In this document: one piece after another, positions 22,833 through 32,164 of the stretch | Layout: every line of letters starts with the position of its first letter | How positions within the stretch are numbered: the stretch's first letter is position 1 | Source: an uncultured Oscillospiraceae bacterium | Lineage (GTDB): Bacteria > Bacillota > Clostridia > Oscillospirales > Ruminococcaceae | Assembly (NCBI GenBank): GCA_900543705.1 | Contig: UQSL01000012.1 | Coordinates: forward strand, 1-37,338 | Reading direction: 5' to 3' | Length of the DNA: 37,338 nucleotides | Made by a program: the position numbers and the translations under genes | The notes under the pieces: generated by a model | Databases searched by the model: none | The model's input: the letters and a program-made list of their open reading frames with translations, nothing else | Told to the model about the DNA's origin: nothing

Positions 22833-23756
22833 ATGACAGAAACTGTTTTGGTCACTCAGAACCTGACAAAGAAGTATGGCAGCGTTTTGGCGCTTGACCA
22901 TGTCAGTATGACGATAGAACGCGGACAAATTTATGGCTTAGTGGGGAGAAACGGAGCGGGCAAGACAACCCTCATCCGTGCAATTGCCGCACAGACAATT
23001 CCAAGTATGGGGGCTATCGCCCTGTTTGGCGACGACACTCCCAGAGGATTGGAGCAGGCGAGACGGCGCACCGGCATCATGGTGGAAACCCCGAGTTTTT
23101 TCCCGTTTATGACGGCGAGGGAAAACCTTGAGTATTACCGGATTCAGAGGGGGATCGCCGGAAAACACCGGGCGGATGAGGCGCTGGAGCGCGTCGGGCT
23201 TTCCGGGACAGGGAAAAAGAAATTCAAAGATTTTTCCCTTGGGATGAAACAGCGTCTCGGTCTTGGCCTTGCCATCATGGGAAACCCGGATTTCCTGCTG
23301 CTCGACGAGCCGGTCAACGGCCTTGACCCGATGGGCATCGTGGATTTCCGAAATACGTTGCTCAAGCTCAATCAGGACAAGGGAACCACCATTTTAATTT
23401 CCAGTCATATTCTCTCTGAGTTGTCCAGTTTGGCGACCAACTATGGCTTTCTCAACGGCGGCAAGCTGATTGAAGAAATTTCCGAAGAGAAGCTGCATGA
23501 CAAGTGCAGGAAATGCTTGCAGTTTACGGTTAGCGACAGTGCCAAGGCAGTTGCTGTGATTGAACGGGTGCTCGGCAGCACCTCCTATGAGATTTTGAAC
23601 GGAGAGCAGATTCGGCTCTACCAGTTCTTAGAGGAACCGGCCCAGGTCAACCGGGTATTCGTGGAAAACGGTATTGACGTCTCTTCCATTGAAACCAGAG
23701 GAGAAAACCTGGAGGATTACTTTATCTCACTGGTGGGAGGCGAAAAGCATGCTTAA
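22833..23756 (+). CDS. ABC transporter ATP-binding protein (bacitracin/lantibiotic-type)
   Basis: A 307-residue ATPase with Walker A GRNGAGKT (38-45), signature SLGMKQRLGL (about 136-145), Walker B and D-loop LLLDEPVNGLDP (about 155-166) and a C-terminal extension of the kind found in BcrA-like exporters. It would power the ABC-2 permease encoded next. ATG 22833 is used, as the family N-terminus (TETVLVTQNLTKKYG) starts there; upstream codons to 22770 lie in the promoter. The 3' end overlaps the permease start by eight bases. Confidence 0.92.
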   Translation: MTETVLVTQNLTKKYGSVLALDHVSMTIERGQIYGLVGRNGAGKTTLIRAIAAQTIPSMGAIALFGDDTPRGLEQARRRTGIMVETPSFFPFMTARENLEYYRIQRGIAGKHRADEALERVGLSGTGKKKFKDFSLGMKQRLGLGLAIMGNPDFLLLDEPVNGLDPMGIVDFRNTLLKLNQDKGTTILISSHILSELSSLATNYGFLNGGKLIEEISEEKLHDKCRKCLQFTVSDSAKAVAVIERVLGSTSYEILNGEQIRLYQFLEEPAQVNRVFVENGIDVSSIETRGENLEDYFISLVGGEKHA

Positions 23757-24534
23757 TTATATCAAGAGTTAACTTTATAAGACGTTTCACCGTTAATACC
23801 TATACATTTTCACCGGAATCTGCTGCCTGCTGTGTATCGGTGTTAACCTGGTAGTATTTTATCAAAACCATGTTTCACCGGGTGCGGTGCCGCTTGAAGG
23901 TATGCTGGCAATTGGGATGATGATGTTCCCGGCCGTTGCCTATCTGATGCTGATAACCACAGACATTGTCTATTCGGATGAATATAAGCATGGGACACTG
24001 AAAAACGTGATTTCTTACGGGATTCCCCGCTGGCAGGTCTATTTTGGAAAGCTTATCGTCAGCACGATTGTGACCTTCCTGTGCGGCGCTGTTATTCTCG
24101 GTGTGTTTCTCCTTTCCGCCTTTTTGGCTTGCCCAATGACGGATCAAAGTGCAAAGATTGCAAGTTTGTTCTGGACCTATATTGGCGGCGCCATCCCTCT
24201 GTGGGTTTCCGGAATCAGTTTGGCGATTATGCTGTTCTCCATCGTTCGCAGTTCTACAGCGGCAAGCTTTATCTATGCGGGAATTTTGGCAGCTCTCGGT
24301 CGCATTTTGGAATTGCTGGAATACTACATTTCCGATGTGTTCAGGTCTTTCCGTGCATGGCTTCCGATGACGGTATTTGACAACTGGAGCAGCCGCCTGA
24401 CGTATTCAACGCCGGAGGTTTCTGAAATTTTTTCCAGCGGCTTATTCGCCCACAGTTGGGCGACCGGTGTGCTGTGGATTGTCGGGACCTGTTTAATTGG
24501 TATTATTATCTTCCGTAAAAAGGAAATTAAATAA
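23749..24534 (+). pseudogene. ABC-2 type permease interrupted by two in-frame TAA codons
   Basis: Read from ATG 23749 (overlapping the ATPase gene, where the permease start is expected) the frame gives MLNYIKS, TAA, LYKTFHR, TAA, YLYIFTGICCLLCIG and stays open to TAA 24532-24534. An intact product would be 261 residues with about six membrane segments (among them AVAYLMLITTDIVYSDEYKHGTL-type sequence after TM2). The stops are at 23770-23772 and 23794-23796 (codons 8 and 16). Each is one base away from the expected Glu (GAA) or Lys (AAA) codon. No frameshift is present. A GTG at 23887 could restart translation but would drop the first membrane segment. The neighbouring ATPase, regulator and kinase are intact. 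Confidence 0.8.
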
Positions 24535-24598
24535 TTATCTCTTTGCCGCCCGAATACTTTCCGGACGGCATTTATCTGAGGAAAGGGGAAGTACCTCT

Positions 24599-25510
24599 AT
24601 GATGGGTGTTGCGGTGGTCATACTGGTTGTCCTGCTATGTATCTGTGTGGTGCTGCTTTTACTAAAACAAAAAAACATTGACAGTGCCGAGGCACAGCTG
24701 CGCAGAATCAATGTGACGCATACAAGCGGCAGAGTTCAGCTGACTTCCCCGGACCGTGGTCTGGAGAGACTGTTTCTCCAAATCAATGCCTCATTGGATG
24801 CTAGACAGGCGGCAGATGCAGATTATCGCAAAAAAGAGCGCCAACTACGCAGTCAGATTGCAAATATCTCACATGATCTACGTACCCCTTTGACGGCTAT
24901 CCGTGGTTACCTGCAATTGCTACAAGATCCGGCCTGCACCGTACAGGAGCGGGAAAATTATCTTCAGATTATTGAAAAGCGTTCGCAGGCACTGCAAACG
25001 CTGATTACGAATTTCTATGACTTGTCCCGCGTGGAATCCGGAGAGTACCAGCTCACGCTTGCTCCGGTTGATTTGTATGCGGTACTGTGTGAGCTGATTG
25101 CGGATTTTTACAACGTCTTTTCCGAGCAAAACCTGGAGGTCCAGCCGGATTTAGAAGAGAATTTGCCCATGGTGCCGGCGGATAAGGACGCCGTTGTGCG
25201 GATTTTTTCGAATCTTCTGCAAAATGCGCTGCAGCATGCACAAGGGAAGCTGGCTATTCGACAGTACCGGCAGGCCAATATTGTAGTGACACAGTTTTGT
25301 AACCCGGCGTCCAGCTTGAGCGAACAGGATATGGAGCATATTTTTGACCGCTTTTATATGGCGGACCGGGTGCGTTCCGGGCAAAACACCGGACTTGGGC
25401 TCTGTATCGTCAAAAAACTGGTAGAGCATATGGGACATACCGTGACTGCAACTTTGGAAAATGGATGGTTTTGTATTACAATCCAATGGAATACGGTCCC
25501 TACTCCTTAA
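24599..25510 (+). CDS. Sensor histidine kinase
   Basis: A 303-residue kinase with a single N-terminal membrane segment (about 4-23) and almost no extracellular domain. It has the phosphorylated His H92 in NISHDLRTPL, an N box (FSNLLQNALQHAQG) and a G box (NTGLGLCIVKKLVEHMGH). The short sensor suggests it reads its signal through the partner ABC transporter, as in BceS-like systems; with that permease broken the input is uncertain. ATG 24599 follows AAAGGGGA (24582-24589); the frame is open further upstream into the permease 3' end. It is followed by a terminator. Confidence 0.92.
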   Translation: MMGVAVVILVVLLCICVVLLLLKQKNIDSAEAQLRRINVTHTSGRVQLTSPDRGLERLFLQINASLDARQAADADYRKKERQLRSQIANISHDLRTPLTAIRGYLQLLQDPACTVQERENYLQIIEKRSQALQTLITNFYDLSRVESGEYQLTLAPVDLYAVLCELIADFYNVFSEQNLEVQPDLEENLPMVPADKDAVVRIFSNLLQNALQHAQGKLAIRQYRQANIVVTQFCNPASSLSEQDMEHIFDRFYMADRVRSGQNTGLGLCIVKKLVEHMGHTVTATLENGWFCITIQWNTVPTP

Positions 25511-25523
25511 AGAGGACATTTTG

Positions 25524-25556
25524 GCGGCTGCGGAGTTTTCCGCAGCCGCTTTTTGT
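25524..25556 (+). terminator. Terminator after the histidine kinase
   Basis: A perfect ten-pair stem, GCGGCTGCGG with CCGCAGCCGC, loop AGTTTT, tail TTTTTGT. Confidence 0.92.
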
Positions 25557-25639
25557 ATGCTCTGAGCGCAAGGACATCACGGAATGATGGCAAATACGAA
25601 TTTAACTAATATATTTACATGGACTTTTTCTGTAATTGA

Positions 25640-25668
25640 TTGCCAAATAAGGACAAGTATGTTATAAT
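25640..25668 (+). promoter_or_regulatory. Sigma-A promoter of the glycosylation operon
   Basis: TTGCCA at 25640-25645, 17 bases, TATAAT at 25663-25668. Confidence 0.8.
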
Positions 25669-25743
25669 CATCCGATGAGTAGCCCAGCGGAAAAAAGGTA
25701 GCATAATATCTGGGGGACAATTTAGAAATTTGGAGTGACGGAT

Positions 25744-26715
25744 GTGGAAAATACATTATATATGGTGATTCCCTGTTATAACGAGCAAGAGGTTTTGCCG
25801 GAAACCACCAAGCGACTGAAAGCAAAGATGACAAGCCTGATAGAACAGGGAAAGATTTCTCCGAAGAGCCGGGTTGTACTGGTCAATGACGGATCAAAGG
25901 ACAATACGTGGAAAATGATCTGTGAGTACCATGAAAATGATCCGCTGTTCGCAGGGATTAATCTCAGCAGAAACCGCGGCCATCAAAACGCTCTGCTGGC
26001 GGGGCTGATGACGGTCATGAATGATGCGGATATGGTGATTTCCATGGATGCGGATTTACAGGACGATATCAATGCGATGGATGAAATGGTGGACAAATAC
26101 CTTGATGGATGCGATATCGTCTATGGGGTGCGCAGCAAACGGGCAACCGATAGCTTTTTCAAACGCTTTACGGCTGAAGGGTTTTATCATTTGATGAATA
26201 TGATGGGTGCTGACATTGTCTTTAACCATGCCGATTATCGTCTGATGAGCCGCCGTGCCCTCCATGGACTGGCTCAGTTTAAAGAGGTAAACCTCTTTTT
26301 GCGCGGCCTTGTCCCGATGATTGGTTATCGGACGGATTATGTCATGTTTGAACGCAGTGAACGTTTTGCCGGGGAAAGCAAATATCCGCTGAAAAAGATG
26401 CTGGCACTGGCAATGGATGGCATCACATCCCTGAGTGTCAAGCCAATCCGGATGATAACCGGAACCGGAGTGGTTTTGTCGCTCGTTGGGTTTATTTTGC
26501 TAATTTGGCTGATCGTCAAGCTATGCCTTGGTACTGCAAGTCTTGCCTTTGGCATTATGACAAGTCTCTGGTTGCTCATTGGACTGCTGATGATTTCGAT
26601 TGGCGTAGTAGGGGAATATATCGGGAAAATTTATATGGAGACAAAAGCGCGTCCGCGTTTTATTATTCAGGATTATCTCAATAAGATAGAAAACGGCGAG
26701 GATGAAAATGTATGA
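25744..26715 (+). CDS. GtrB-type polyprenyl-phosphate glycosyltransferase (GT2)
   Basis: A 323-residue GT2 enzyme that should transfer a sugar from a nucleotide donor to undecaprenyl phosphate at the inner face of the membrane. The GT-A domain has PCYNEQE (10-16), VNDGSKD and the metal-binding DADLQDD (about 102-108). Two C-terminal membrane helices (about 230-290) match the GtrB/DPM1/YkcC family. The start is taken as GTG 25744, six bases after GGAGTG; an alternative GTG at 25735 overlaps that site. It overlaps the GtrA gene by four bases. Confidence 0.9.
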   Translation: MENTLYMVIPCYNEQEVLPETTKRLKAKMTSLIEQGKISPKSRVVLVNDGSKDNTWKMICEYHENDPLFAGINLSRNRGHQNALLAGLMTVMNDADMVISMDADLQDDINAMDEMVDKYLDGCDIVYGVRSKRATDSFFKRFTAEGFYHLMNMMGADIVFNHADYRLMSRRALHGLAQFKEVNLFLRGLVPMIGYRTDYVMFERSERFAGESKYPLKKMLALAMDGITSLSVKPIRMITGTGVVLSLVGFILLIWLIVKLCLGTASLAFGIMTSLWLLIGLLMISIGVVGEYIGKIYMETKARPRFIIQDYLNKIENGEDENV

Positions 26716-27131
26716 AATTTAGGGATTTGTTCGATGCCAAACTTTTGAAATTTATCCTGGTGGGAATTGCAAATACACTTTTTAGTGCGGTCATCATGTT
26801 CCTGCTATATAATTTGGCGCACTTTGGATATTGGGGTTCCTCTGCGATTTCCTACATCTTGGGGAGTATCCTCAGTTTTATTCTCAATAAGAGCTTCACG
26901 TTCCAAAACAAAGATTCTGTTTTGAAAACAGGGTTAAAGTTTGCACTGAATGTCGCCGTTTGCTACGTTATTGCTTACAGCCTTGCACAGCCGGCGATCA
27001 CTTGGCTGCTTGCAAGTTTTAATTTGTCCAAAAATATTACAGACCAAATTTCCATGCTGTTCGGTATGTGCCTGTTTACCGGTCTCAATTATATTGGACA
27101 GAGATTTTTTGCGTTTAAAAAGGGTGAATAG
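26712..27131 (+). CDS. GtrA family membrane protein
   Basis: A 139-residue protein with four membrane helices and the GtrA-family pattern (LLKFILVGIANT at the start, SFILNKSFTFQ in the middle, and NYIGQRFFAFK at the end). GtrA proteins are proposed flippases for the lipid-linked sugar made by GtrB. The ATG overlaps the GT2 stop, and one base separates it from the GT-C gene. Confidence 0.92.
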   Translation: MKFRDLFDAKLLKFILVGIANTLFSAVIMFLLYNLAHFGYWGSSAISYILGSILSFILNKSFTFQNKDSVLKTGLKFALNVAVCYVIAYSLAQPAITWLLASFNLSKNITDQISMLFGMCLFTGLNYIGQRFFAFKKGE

Positions 27132-27132
27132 A

Positions 27133-28725
27133 GTGGTAGTAGCGAAAAAATCGGAGCAGCAGTTCAACAGGTTCGGCTCAATTGCCTTGAGAGTATTTGA
27201 AGTCCTCACTTTTTTCATGCTGGTGTTATCCTTAGTGAATCTGTTTGTCAATTCCGGGATGTACCGGCGCATTGTTTCCGTTGACCGGAAACAGACTTTC
27301 CTTTGGATGGTACTGATCCTGGCCGTATTTCTGTTGATGCTCCACTTTGTCCTTCACTTTTCAAATCTGCGGGCTTTTCTGGTTAAGAGGAAATATTGGG
27401 TACTGGGAATCGGGATGGGCTGCCTTTTCCTGTTTCAGCTTATCTTTGCTTCAATAACCTATACTGAAATCGGATGGGATTGCGGAGCGGTTGTTTATGC
27501 AAGCTCTACTACGCCGGATCAGTTTTATTTTGTGGTATATCCGAACAATATTATGCTGGCTTTTCTCTTTAAAGTGGCAAATAAACTGGCAGGTTTGGTC
27601 GGGATACATAATATCTGGGCGGTTAGCATCGGCGTGAATATCCTCTTTACCGATATTGGTATTGTATTTGGAGCGCTTATTTGTAAAAAGCTGTTTTCTA
27701 ACCGTACTTATTACCTGTGTGTTTTATTGATGGTGGCGGTGATAGGGCTTTCTCCTTATATCCTGGTCCCTTACTCGGATACCATGACGCTTCCTTTTAC
27801 AACTGGAATTATCTGGCTTATTTTACTCTACAGGAAACAGGCGGCATTATGGAAAAAGGTGGTTCTTGCCTTTTTATTGGGCGGCGCCACATTGACAGGA
27901 TACTATATTAAGCCCACGGTCGTGATTATTTGGGTGGCCTATGCAATCTGGTGGCTGTTGCGGAAGAAAGGCCCTGTGACAAAAACTGGGATTATCCGTC
28001 TGGCATGTACTCTGGGTGCTTTTCTTGTTGCAGTGGGAATTGTTCAGGGCGTTCAGTTGATTGCCAAAGACAAAGTGCTCGGTTCCTATAATCGCGAGGA
28101 TCTTATCTATCAAAACGAAATCCCAATGTCGCATTTTTTAATGATGGGCCTTTATGATGATTTGGAAAGAGGCCTGTATGGAGCCTTTTATAGTGATGAC
28201 GTTTCAAACACGCAGGCAGTTGTGGGGAAAAAAGCGAAAACGCAGTATCATATGGAAGTAATAAAAGAACGCCTCTCTGAGTTTGGGTTTAAAGGGTTTA
28301 TCAAGCATTTGTATCACAAATATACCTGGGTAACGACGGATGGAACTTTCTTTTATGGCGGGGAAGGGGGTTTTCATAACAATTTCCCCAAAACAGAAAC
28401 TGGAATCCGCGGCACATTACAGAACTTTACATACTGTGAAACTCCGTTTTATCAGCAATATTATGGCCAATATCTGCATGGCCTGTGGGCGGTGGTTTTA
28501 CTTGGATGTTCACTATTTGCACTTTTCTCCATCCGGAAAAAGCAGATGGATCTTGCGTTTGTCCTGCAGATGTCTATTTTTGGGATCTTTCTGTTTTTGA
28601 TGTTATTTGAAGCGAGATCCCGTTATTTGTTCTTATATCTGCCGTTTTTTATCATTCTGGCCTCTCAGGGGATTGTACAGACAGAACAGACAATCTGCAA
28701 TTGGCTGCACAAATTAAAAAGATGA
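27133..28725 (+). CDS. Multi-pass GT-C-type membrane glycosyltransferase (putative)
   Basis: A 530-residue integral membrane protein with about eleven predicted helices. The first large outer loop contains TYTEIGWDCGAVVYAS, where acidic residues often supply the catalytic site in GT-C enzymes. Behind gtrB and gtrA it should be the polymer-specific transferase that moves the flipped sugar onto an extracellular acceptor; the acceptor cannot be predicted. The start is GTG 27133, just after the GtrA stop, with AGGGTG six bases upstream. The frame stays open upstream across gtrA to 26950, but that part overlaps the GtrA coding sequence. Confidence 0.75.
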   Translation: MVVAKKSEQQFNRFGSIALRVFEVLTFFMLVLSLVNLFVNSGMYRRIVSVDRKQTFLWMVLILAVFLLMLHFVLHFSNLRAFLVKRKYWVLGIGMGCLFLFQLIFASITYTEIGWDCGAVVYASSTTPDQFYFVVYPNNIMLAFLFKVANKLAGLVGIHNIWAVSIGVNILFTDIGIVFGALICKKLFSNRTYYLCVLLMVAVIGLSPYILVPYSDTMTLPFTTGIIWLILLYRKQAALWKKVVLAFLLGGATLTGYYIKPTVVIIWVAYAIWWLLRKKGPVTKTGIIRLACTLGAFLVAVGIVQGVQLIAKDKVLGSYNREDLIYQNEIPMSHFLMMGLYDDLERGLYGAFYSDDVSNTQAVVGKKAKTQYHMEVIKERLSEFGFKGFIKHLYHKYTWVTTDGTFFYGGEGGFHNNFPKTETGIRGTLQNFTYCETPFYQQYYGQYLHGLWAVVLLGCSLFALFSIRKKQMDLAFVLQMSIFGIFLFLMLFEARSRYLFLYLPFFIILASQGIVQTEQTICNWLHKLKR

Positions 28726-28757
28726 AAACAGGGGAGGCTTTGCCTTCCCTGTTTTTG
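28726..28757 (+). terminator. Terminator after the glycosylation operon
   Basis: AAACAGGGGAGGC pairs with GCCTTCCCTGTTT (one mismatch), then TTG; it starts right behind the stop codon. Confidence 0.85.
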
Positions 28758-28763
28758 TATGTT

Positions 28764-28791
28764 TTGCAGTTGCAATATTTTATGGTATGAT
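28764..28791 (+). promoter_or_regulatory. Promoter of addBA
   Basis: TTGCAG at 28764-28769, 16 bases, TATGAT at 28786-28791, about 33 bases before the addB start. Confidence 0.6.
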
Positions 28792-28823
28792 AGGAAAAAA
28801 GGAATGGAAAGGGGAAAGCCATT

Positions 28824-31800
28824 TTGCTGAGGACGATTTTAGGAAGGCCTGGAACAGGAAAGACAGAACTGGTTCGCCGACGTGTAGCTGAGCGGGCGAA
28901 GCAGGGAAAACAGGTCTATCTCATCGTCCCGGAACAGTTTTCCTTCGAAAGCGAACGCGCTTTGAGTGCCCTGTTGGATGAAGAAAGCGCTTCGCATGTT
29001 GAAGTGCTCAGTTTTACAAGCCTGTGCAACAGGATTTTCCGGCAGTACGGCGGGCTTGCGGGCAACTACCTGAGTGAGGGTGGCAAATACATCCTGATGG
29101 ATTTAGCCATCGAACAGTTGAAGGAATCCATGAAGGTTTATTCCCGGCAGGTATCAAGTCCGTTCTTTACTCAGAGTATGTGCAGGACAGTCTCCCAGCT
29201 AAAAGCGGCGGGGATTTCGAGTGCCCGGCTTGTTGAGCAGTCCGCCGCGCTGGAGGACGATCTGCTGATGCAAAAGACTCAGGAAATCGGCACGATCTAC
29301 GGGATGTATGAGGCGTTGCTTGAGCGTGGGTTCGCCGACCCGGATGACGACTTAGACCGGGCACAGGAATTGGCGGCCGAACACCGCTTTTTTGAAGGGA
29401 TGATTGTCTACTTCGACGCGTTTGACGGCTTTACCGGCCTGGAATATTTGATGCTCCGCCGGATTTTGGAGCAGGCTGAGGAAGTAGGAGTGTCCCTCTG
29501 TGTGGATGCGGCGGAGGATGAGGAGCACGGCATGGGAATCTTTTCCGCGGGAAAGCGGACACTTGGAAAGCTGGTGGCTCTGGCAAAGGAAGCGGGCCGG
29601 AAAGTCGAAGTCCCCTGCATTCTCGATACCTTGCACCGCTCCAAGACGCTCGGAATGCGGCAGGTGGTTACCGGGATGTTTTCGGTACATGCCAAACCCT
29701 GTGATAAAACCTGCGGGGAAGTGGACGCGGTTTTGGCGCAGGACCCGTACACGGAAATGGAATATATTGCCTCAAGCATCGAACAGCTTGTACGGGAACA
29801 GGGATACCGCTACCGGGAGATTGCGGTGATCACCCGCAATACCGACAGCTATTTTCCGATGGTGCGCACGGCATTTAACAAACGGAATATCCCGGTGTTT
29901 TTGGACGAGCGGAGAAGGATTGACGCCAAGCCTTTGCTGCAGTTTTGCACCTGTGCATTAAAAATTGCTTGCTTTAACTTTGCGGGAGAAGATGTGCTTC
30001 ATCTGCTTAAAACCGGGCTTGTCGCAGTCGGGCAGGATGATATCGCCCTGCTTGAAGACTATGCGTATCGCTGGAATCTGCGCGGTTCGATGTGGAAAAC
30101 GGCCTTTAAAAGCCATCCGCGGGGATTCGGCAGGGAAATGAAGGAAGAGGATTTGCAGCTGCTCTCCCATCTCAATACGCTGCGGGAACAGATCGTTGTA
30201 CCGCTCGAGAAGTTTCGGCTGGCTACACTGAAAACGGATGGCGCGGGGATTGCAAAAGCCCTGTACCGTCTGCTGTGCGAGTTTGAAATATCCTCTCATA
30301 TGGCAAAGCAAGCTGAGGTGTTTCGAGCGGAAGGCGAAGAGGAGACGGCACAAGAATATGAGGCAACCTGGGACATCCTGATCGATATTCTGGATCAGCT
30401 TGTCTTTGCGACTACGGGCAATCCGATGAAAGTGGAACGGTTTTTAAATCTGTTTCTGCTTGTCATATCGGAATACGACATGGGCGTGATTCCACAGACG
30501 CTCGACCAGATATTGTTCGGCGAAGCGGGGCATGTTCGCTTGGATGGGTGCCGGGCAGTCTATCTGGTAGGTGCAAACGAAGGACTGTTCCCACTGGATG
30601 CATCGAGCAGCACGCTCTTTACCGAGGACGATGCGGCAGCGCTTGAATCTGTGGGCCTCACTCTGTTTGAAGATGGGCATGACCCGATGCTCGAGGAGTA
30701 CTACTATGCCTACACCGCGATGGCCAGTGCCCGCGAGCGGATGACGCTCAGCGCCCCGGCGGTGGATGTCTCGGGCAAGACACTGCTCCCCTCCGTACTT
30801 TTTACAGAATTTCAGAAGATCTTTCCCTACAACAAAATAAGAAAGGCTTACGATGAGTCGCCCCTATTCTTTATCAGCAATAAGCGTACTGCACTGGAAG
30901 CCTATGCAGTGAATATGGATACAGATGATAAACTGCAAAGTTCTTTGCGCTGTTATCTTGAACAGACGGAATATAAACCTATCCTGCAGGTTCTCGGCAA
31001 ACCGCGCCCGCAGTCTCTTAAAATCCGGGCGGGCTATGCAAAAAAGCTGTATGGGAAACGCCTGACTCTTTCTCCGACGAGGATTGAACAGTTTTACAGG
31101 TGTAAGTTTGCCTATTTCTGCGATCAGGGAATGAAAATGAGGAGGCGCAAACGGGCGGAGCTCTCCCCGATCGAAACAGGGTCGGTCATTCACTATGCGC
31201 TGCAGGTGCTCATCTCCCAGTATCAGGACAGGCCGCTGTCTTCGATTCCAAAAGCGCAGCTACAGCGGGATGTCGATCGCATTTTGGAAGAATATATGGA
31301 GCAGTATATGGGAGGTATGGAGGACAAGACGGCTCGTTTCCGCTACCTCTACCGCAGGCTGAAAAAGACCGTACTGCGCCTGATTTTACGCCTGGCGGAG
31401 GAGTTCGACCAGAGCCTGTTCCGTCCCTGTGATTTTGAATTGGAAATCTCCCCAGATTCAGATATCCCGCCGCTTGAAGTGCGCTTCGCGGACGGCACGA
31501 GTGCGCGGGTGGTCGGTAAAATCGACCGGGTCGATTTATACAAGGAACACGGGACCTCCTATCTCCGTGTCATTGACTATAAATCCGGGAACAAGATGTT
31601 CCAGCTCTCGGATGTCTACTATGGCCTGAATCTCCAGATGCTTGTATATCTGTTCACCATCTGGCAAAACGGCGGCAAGCGGTACGACGCGATCTGTCCG
31701 GCGGGCGTGCTGTATATGCCTGCGGGTACGAAGCCCGTCCCGGCTGATAGGAGCGCGAGCGAGGAAGAGCTTACCGCGGCAAGCGCCGCACAGTTGAAGA

Positions 31801-32162
31801 TGAGCGGTATCGTACTTGATGACCCGGAGGTTTTACATGCGATGGAGGCCGAAGGAAAGGGCCTTTTTATCCCGGTCAAGCTGAAAAAGGACGGCACGCC
31901 GGATTCCGCATCCTCCCTTGCGACACTCGAACAGATGGGAGATTTAAAGCGCCATGTGGAAAAGTTAATTTCCGATATGGCAAAAGAATTGCTGACCGGC
32001 AAGATTGACAGGCTGCCCGCACAGGTGCAGGGAAGTTATGATTTATGTGCATACTGCGACTACCGCAGTGTGTGCGGCATCGATGAAAACGATGAACGCC
32101 GCGTGCTTAATGCGCTGAGCAGACGGGAAGTCTTTGAGAAAATCCGCAGGGAAGGAGAGTAG
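28824..32162 (+). CDS. addB: ATP-dependent helicase/nuclease subunit B
   Basis: AddB pairs with AddA to process DNA double-strand ends for RecA and to recognise Chi. The 1112-residue protein has Walker A GRPGTGKT (7-14), the inactive helicase-like body, and a C-terminal nuclease domain with VIDYKSGNK near 918. The iron-sulfur staple is intact: C760, then C1075-x2-C1078-x5-C1084, the same spacing as in Bacillus AddB. The start is TTG 28824 with AAAGGGGA 11 bases upstream. It ends two bases before addA. Confidence 0.96.
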   Translation: MLRTILGRPGTGKTELVRRRVAERAKQGKQVYLIVPEQFSFESERALSALLDEESASHVEVLSFTSLCNRIFRQYGGLAGNYLSEGGKYILMDLAIEQLKESMKVYSRQVSSPFFTQSMCRTVSQLKAAGISSARLVEQSAALEDDLLMQKTQEIGTIYGMYEALLERGFADPDDDLDRAQELAAEHRFFEGMIVYFDAFDGFTGLEYLMLRRILEQAEEVGVSLCVDAAEDEEHGMGIFSAGKRTLGKLVALAKEAGRKVEVPCILDTLHRSKTLGMRQVVTGMFSVHAKPCDKTCGEVDAVLAQDPYTEMEYIASSIEQLVREQGYRYREIAVITRNTDSYFPMVRTAFNKRNIPVFLDERRRIDAKPLLQFCTCALKIACFNFAGEDVLHLLKTGLVAVGQDDIALLEDYAYRWNLRGSMWKTAFKSHPRGFGREMKEEDLQLLSHLNTLREQIVVPLEKFRLATLKTDGAGIAKALYRLLCEFEISSHMAKQAEVFRAEGEEETAQEYEATWDILIDILDQLVFATTGNPMKVERFLNLFLLVISEYDMGVIPQTLDQILFGEAGHVRLDGCRAVYLVGANEGLFPLDASSSTLFTEDDAAALESVGLTLFEDGHDPMLEEYYYAYTAMASARERMTLSAPAVDVSGKTLLPSVLFTEFQKIFPYNKIRKAYDESPLFFISNKRTALEAYAVNMDTDDKLQSSLRCYLEQTEYKPILQVLGKPRPQSLKIRAGYAKKLYGKRLTLSPTRIEQFYRCKFAYFCDQGMKMRRRKRAELSPIETGSVIHYALQVLISQYQDRPLSSIPKAQLQRDVDRILEEYMEQYMGGMEDKTARFRYLYRRLKKTVLRLILRLAEEFDQSLFRPCDFELEISPDSDIPPLEVRFADGTSARVVGKIDRVDLYKEHGTSYLRVIDYKSGNKMFQLSDVYYGLNLQMLVYLFTIWQNGGKRYDAICPAGVLYMPAGTKPVPADRSASEEELTAASAAQLKMSGIVLDDPEVLHAMEAEGKGLFIPVKLKKDGTPDSASSLATLEQMGDLKRHVEKLISDMAKELLTGKIDRLPAQVQGSYDLCAYCDYRSVCGIDENDERRVLNALSRREVFEKIRREGE

Positions 32163-32164
32163 GG

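Noticed and set aside
23770..23796. TAA recoded as a sense codon
   Set aside because: TAA terminates many clear genes in the window (folD, obg, rplU, prp and others), so genome-wide reassignment is excluded; only local bypass remains possible.
26950..27132. N-terminal extension of the GT-C protein upstream of 27133
   Set aside because: The extra codons overlap the well-supported GtrA gene in another frame and encode no membrane or family-like sequence.
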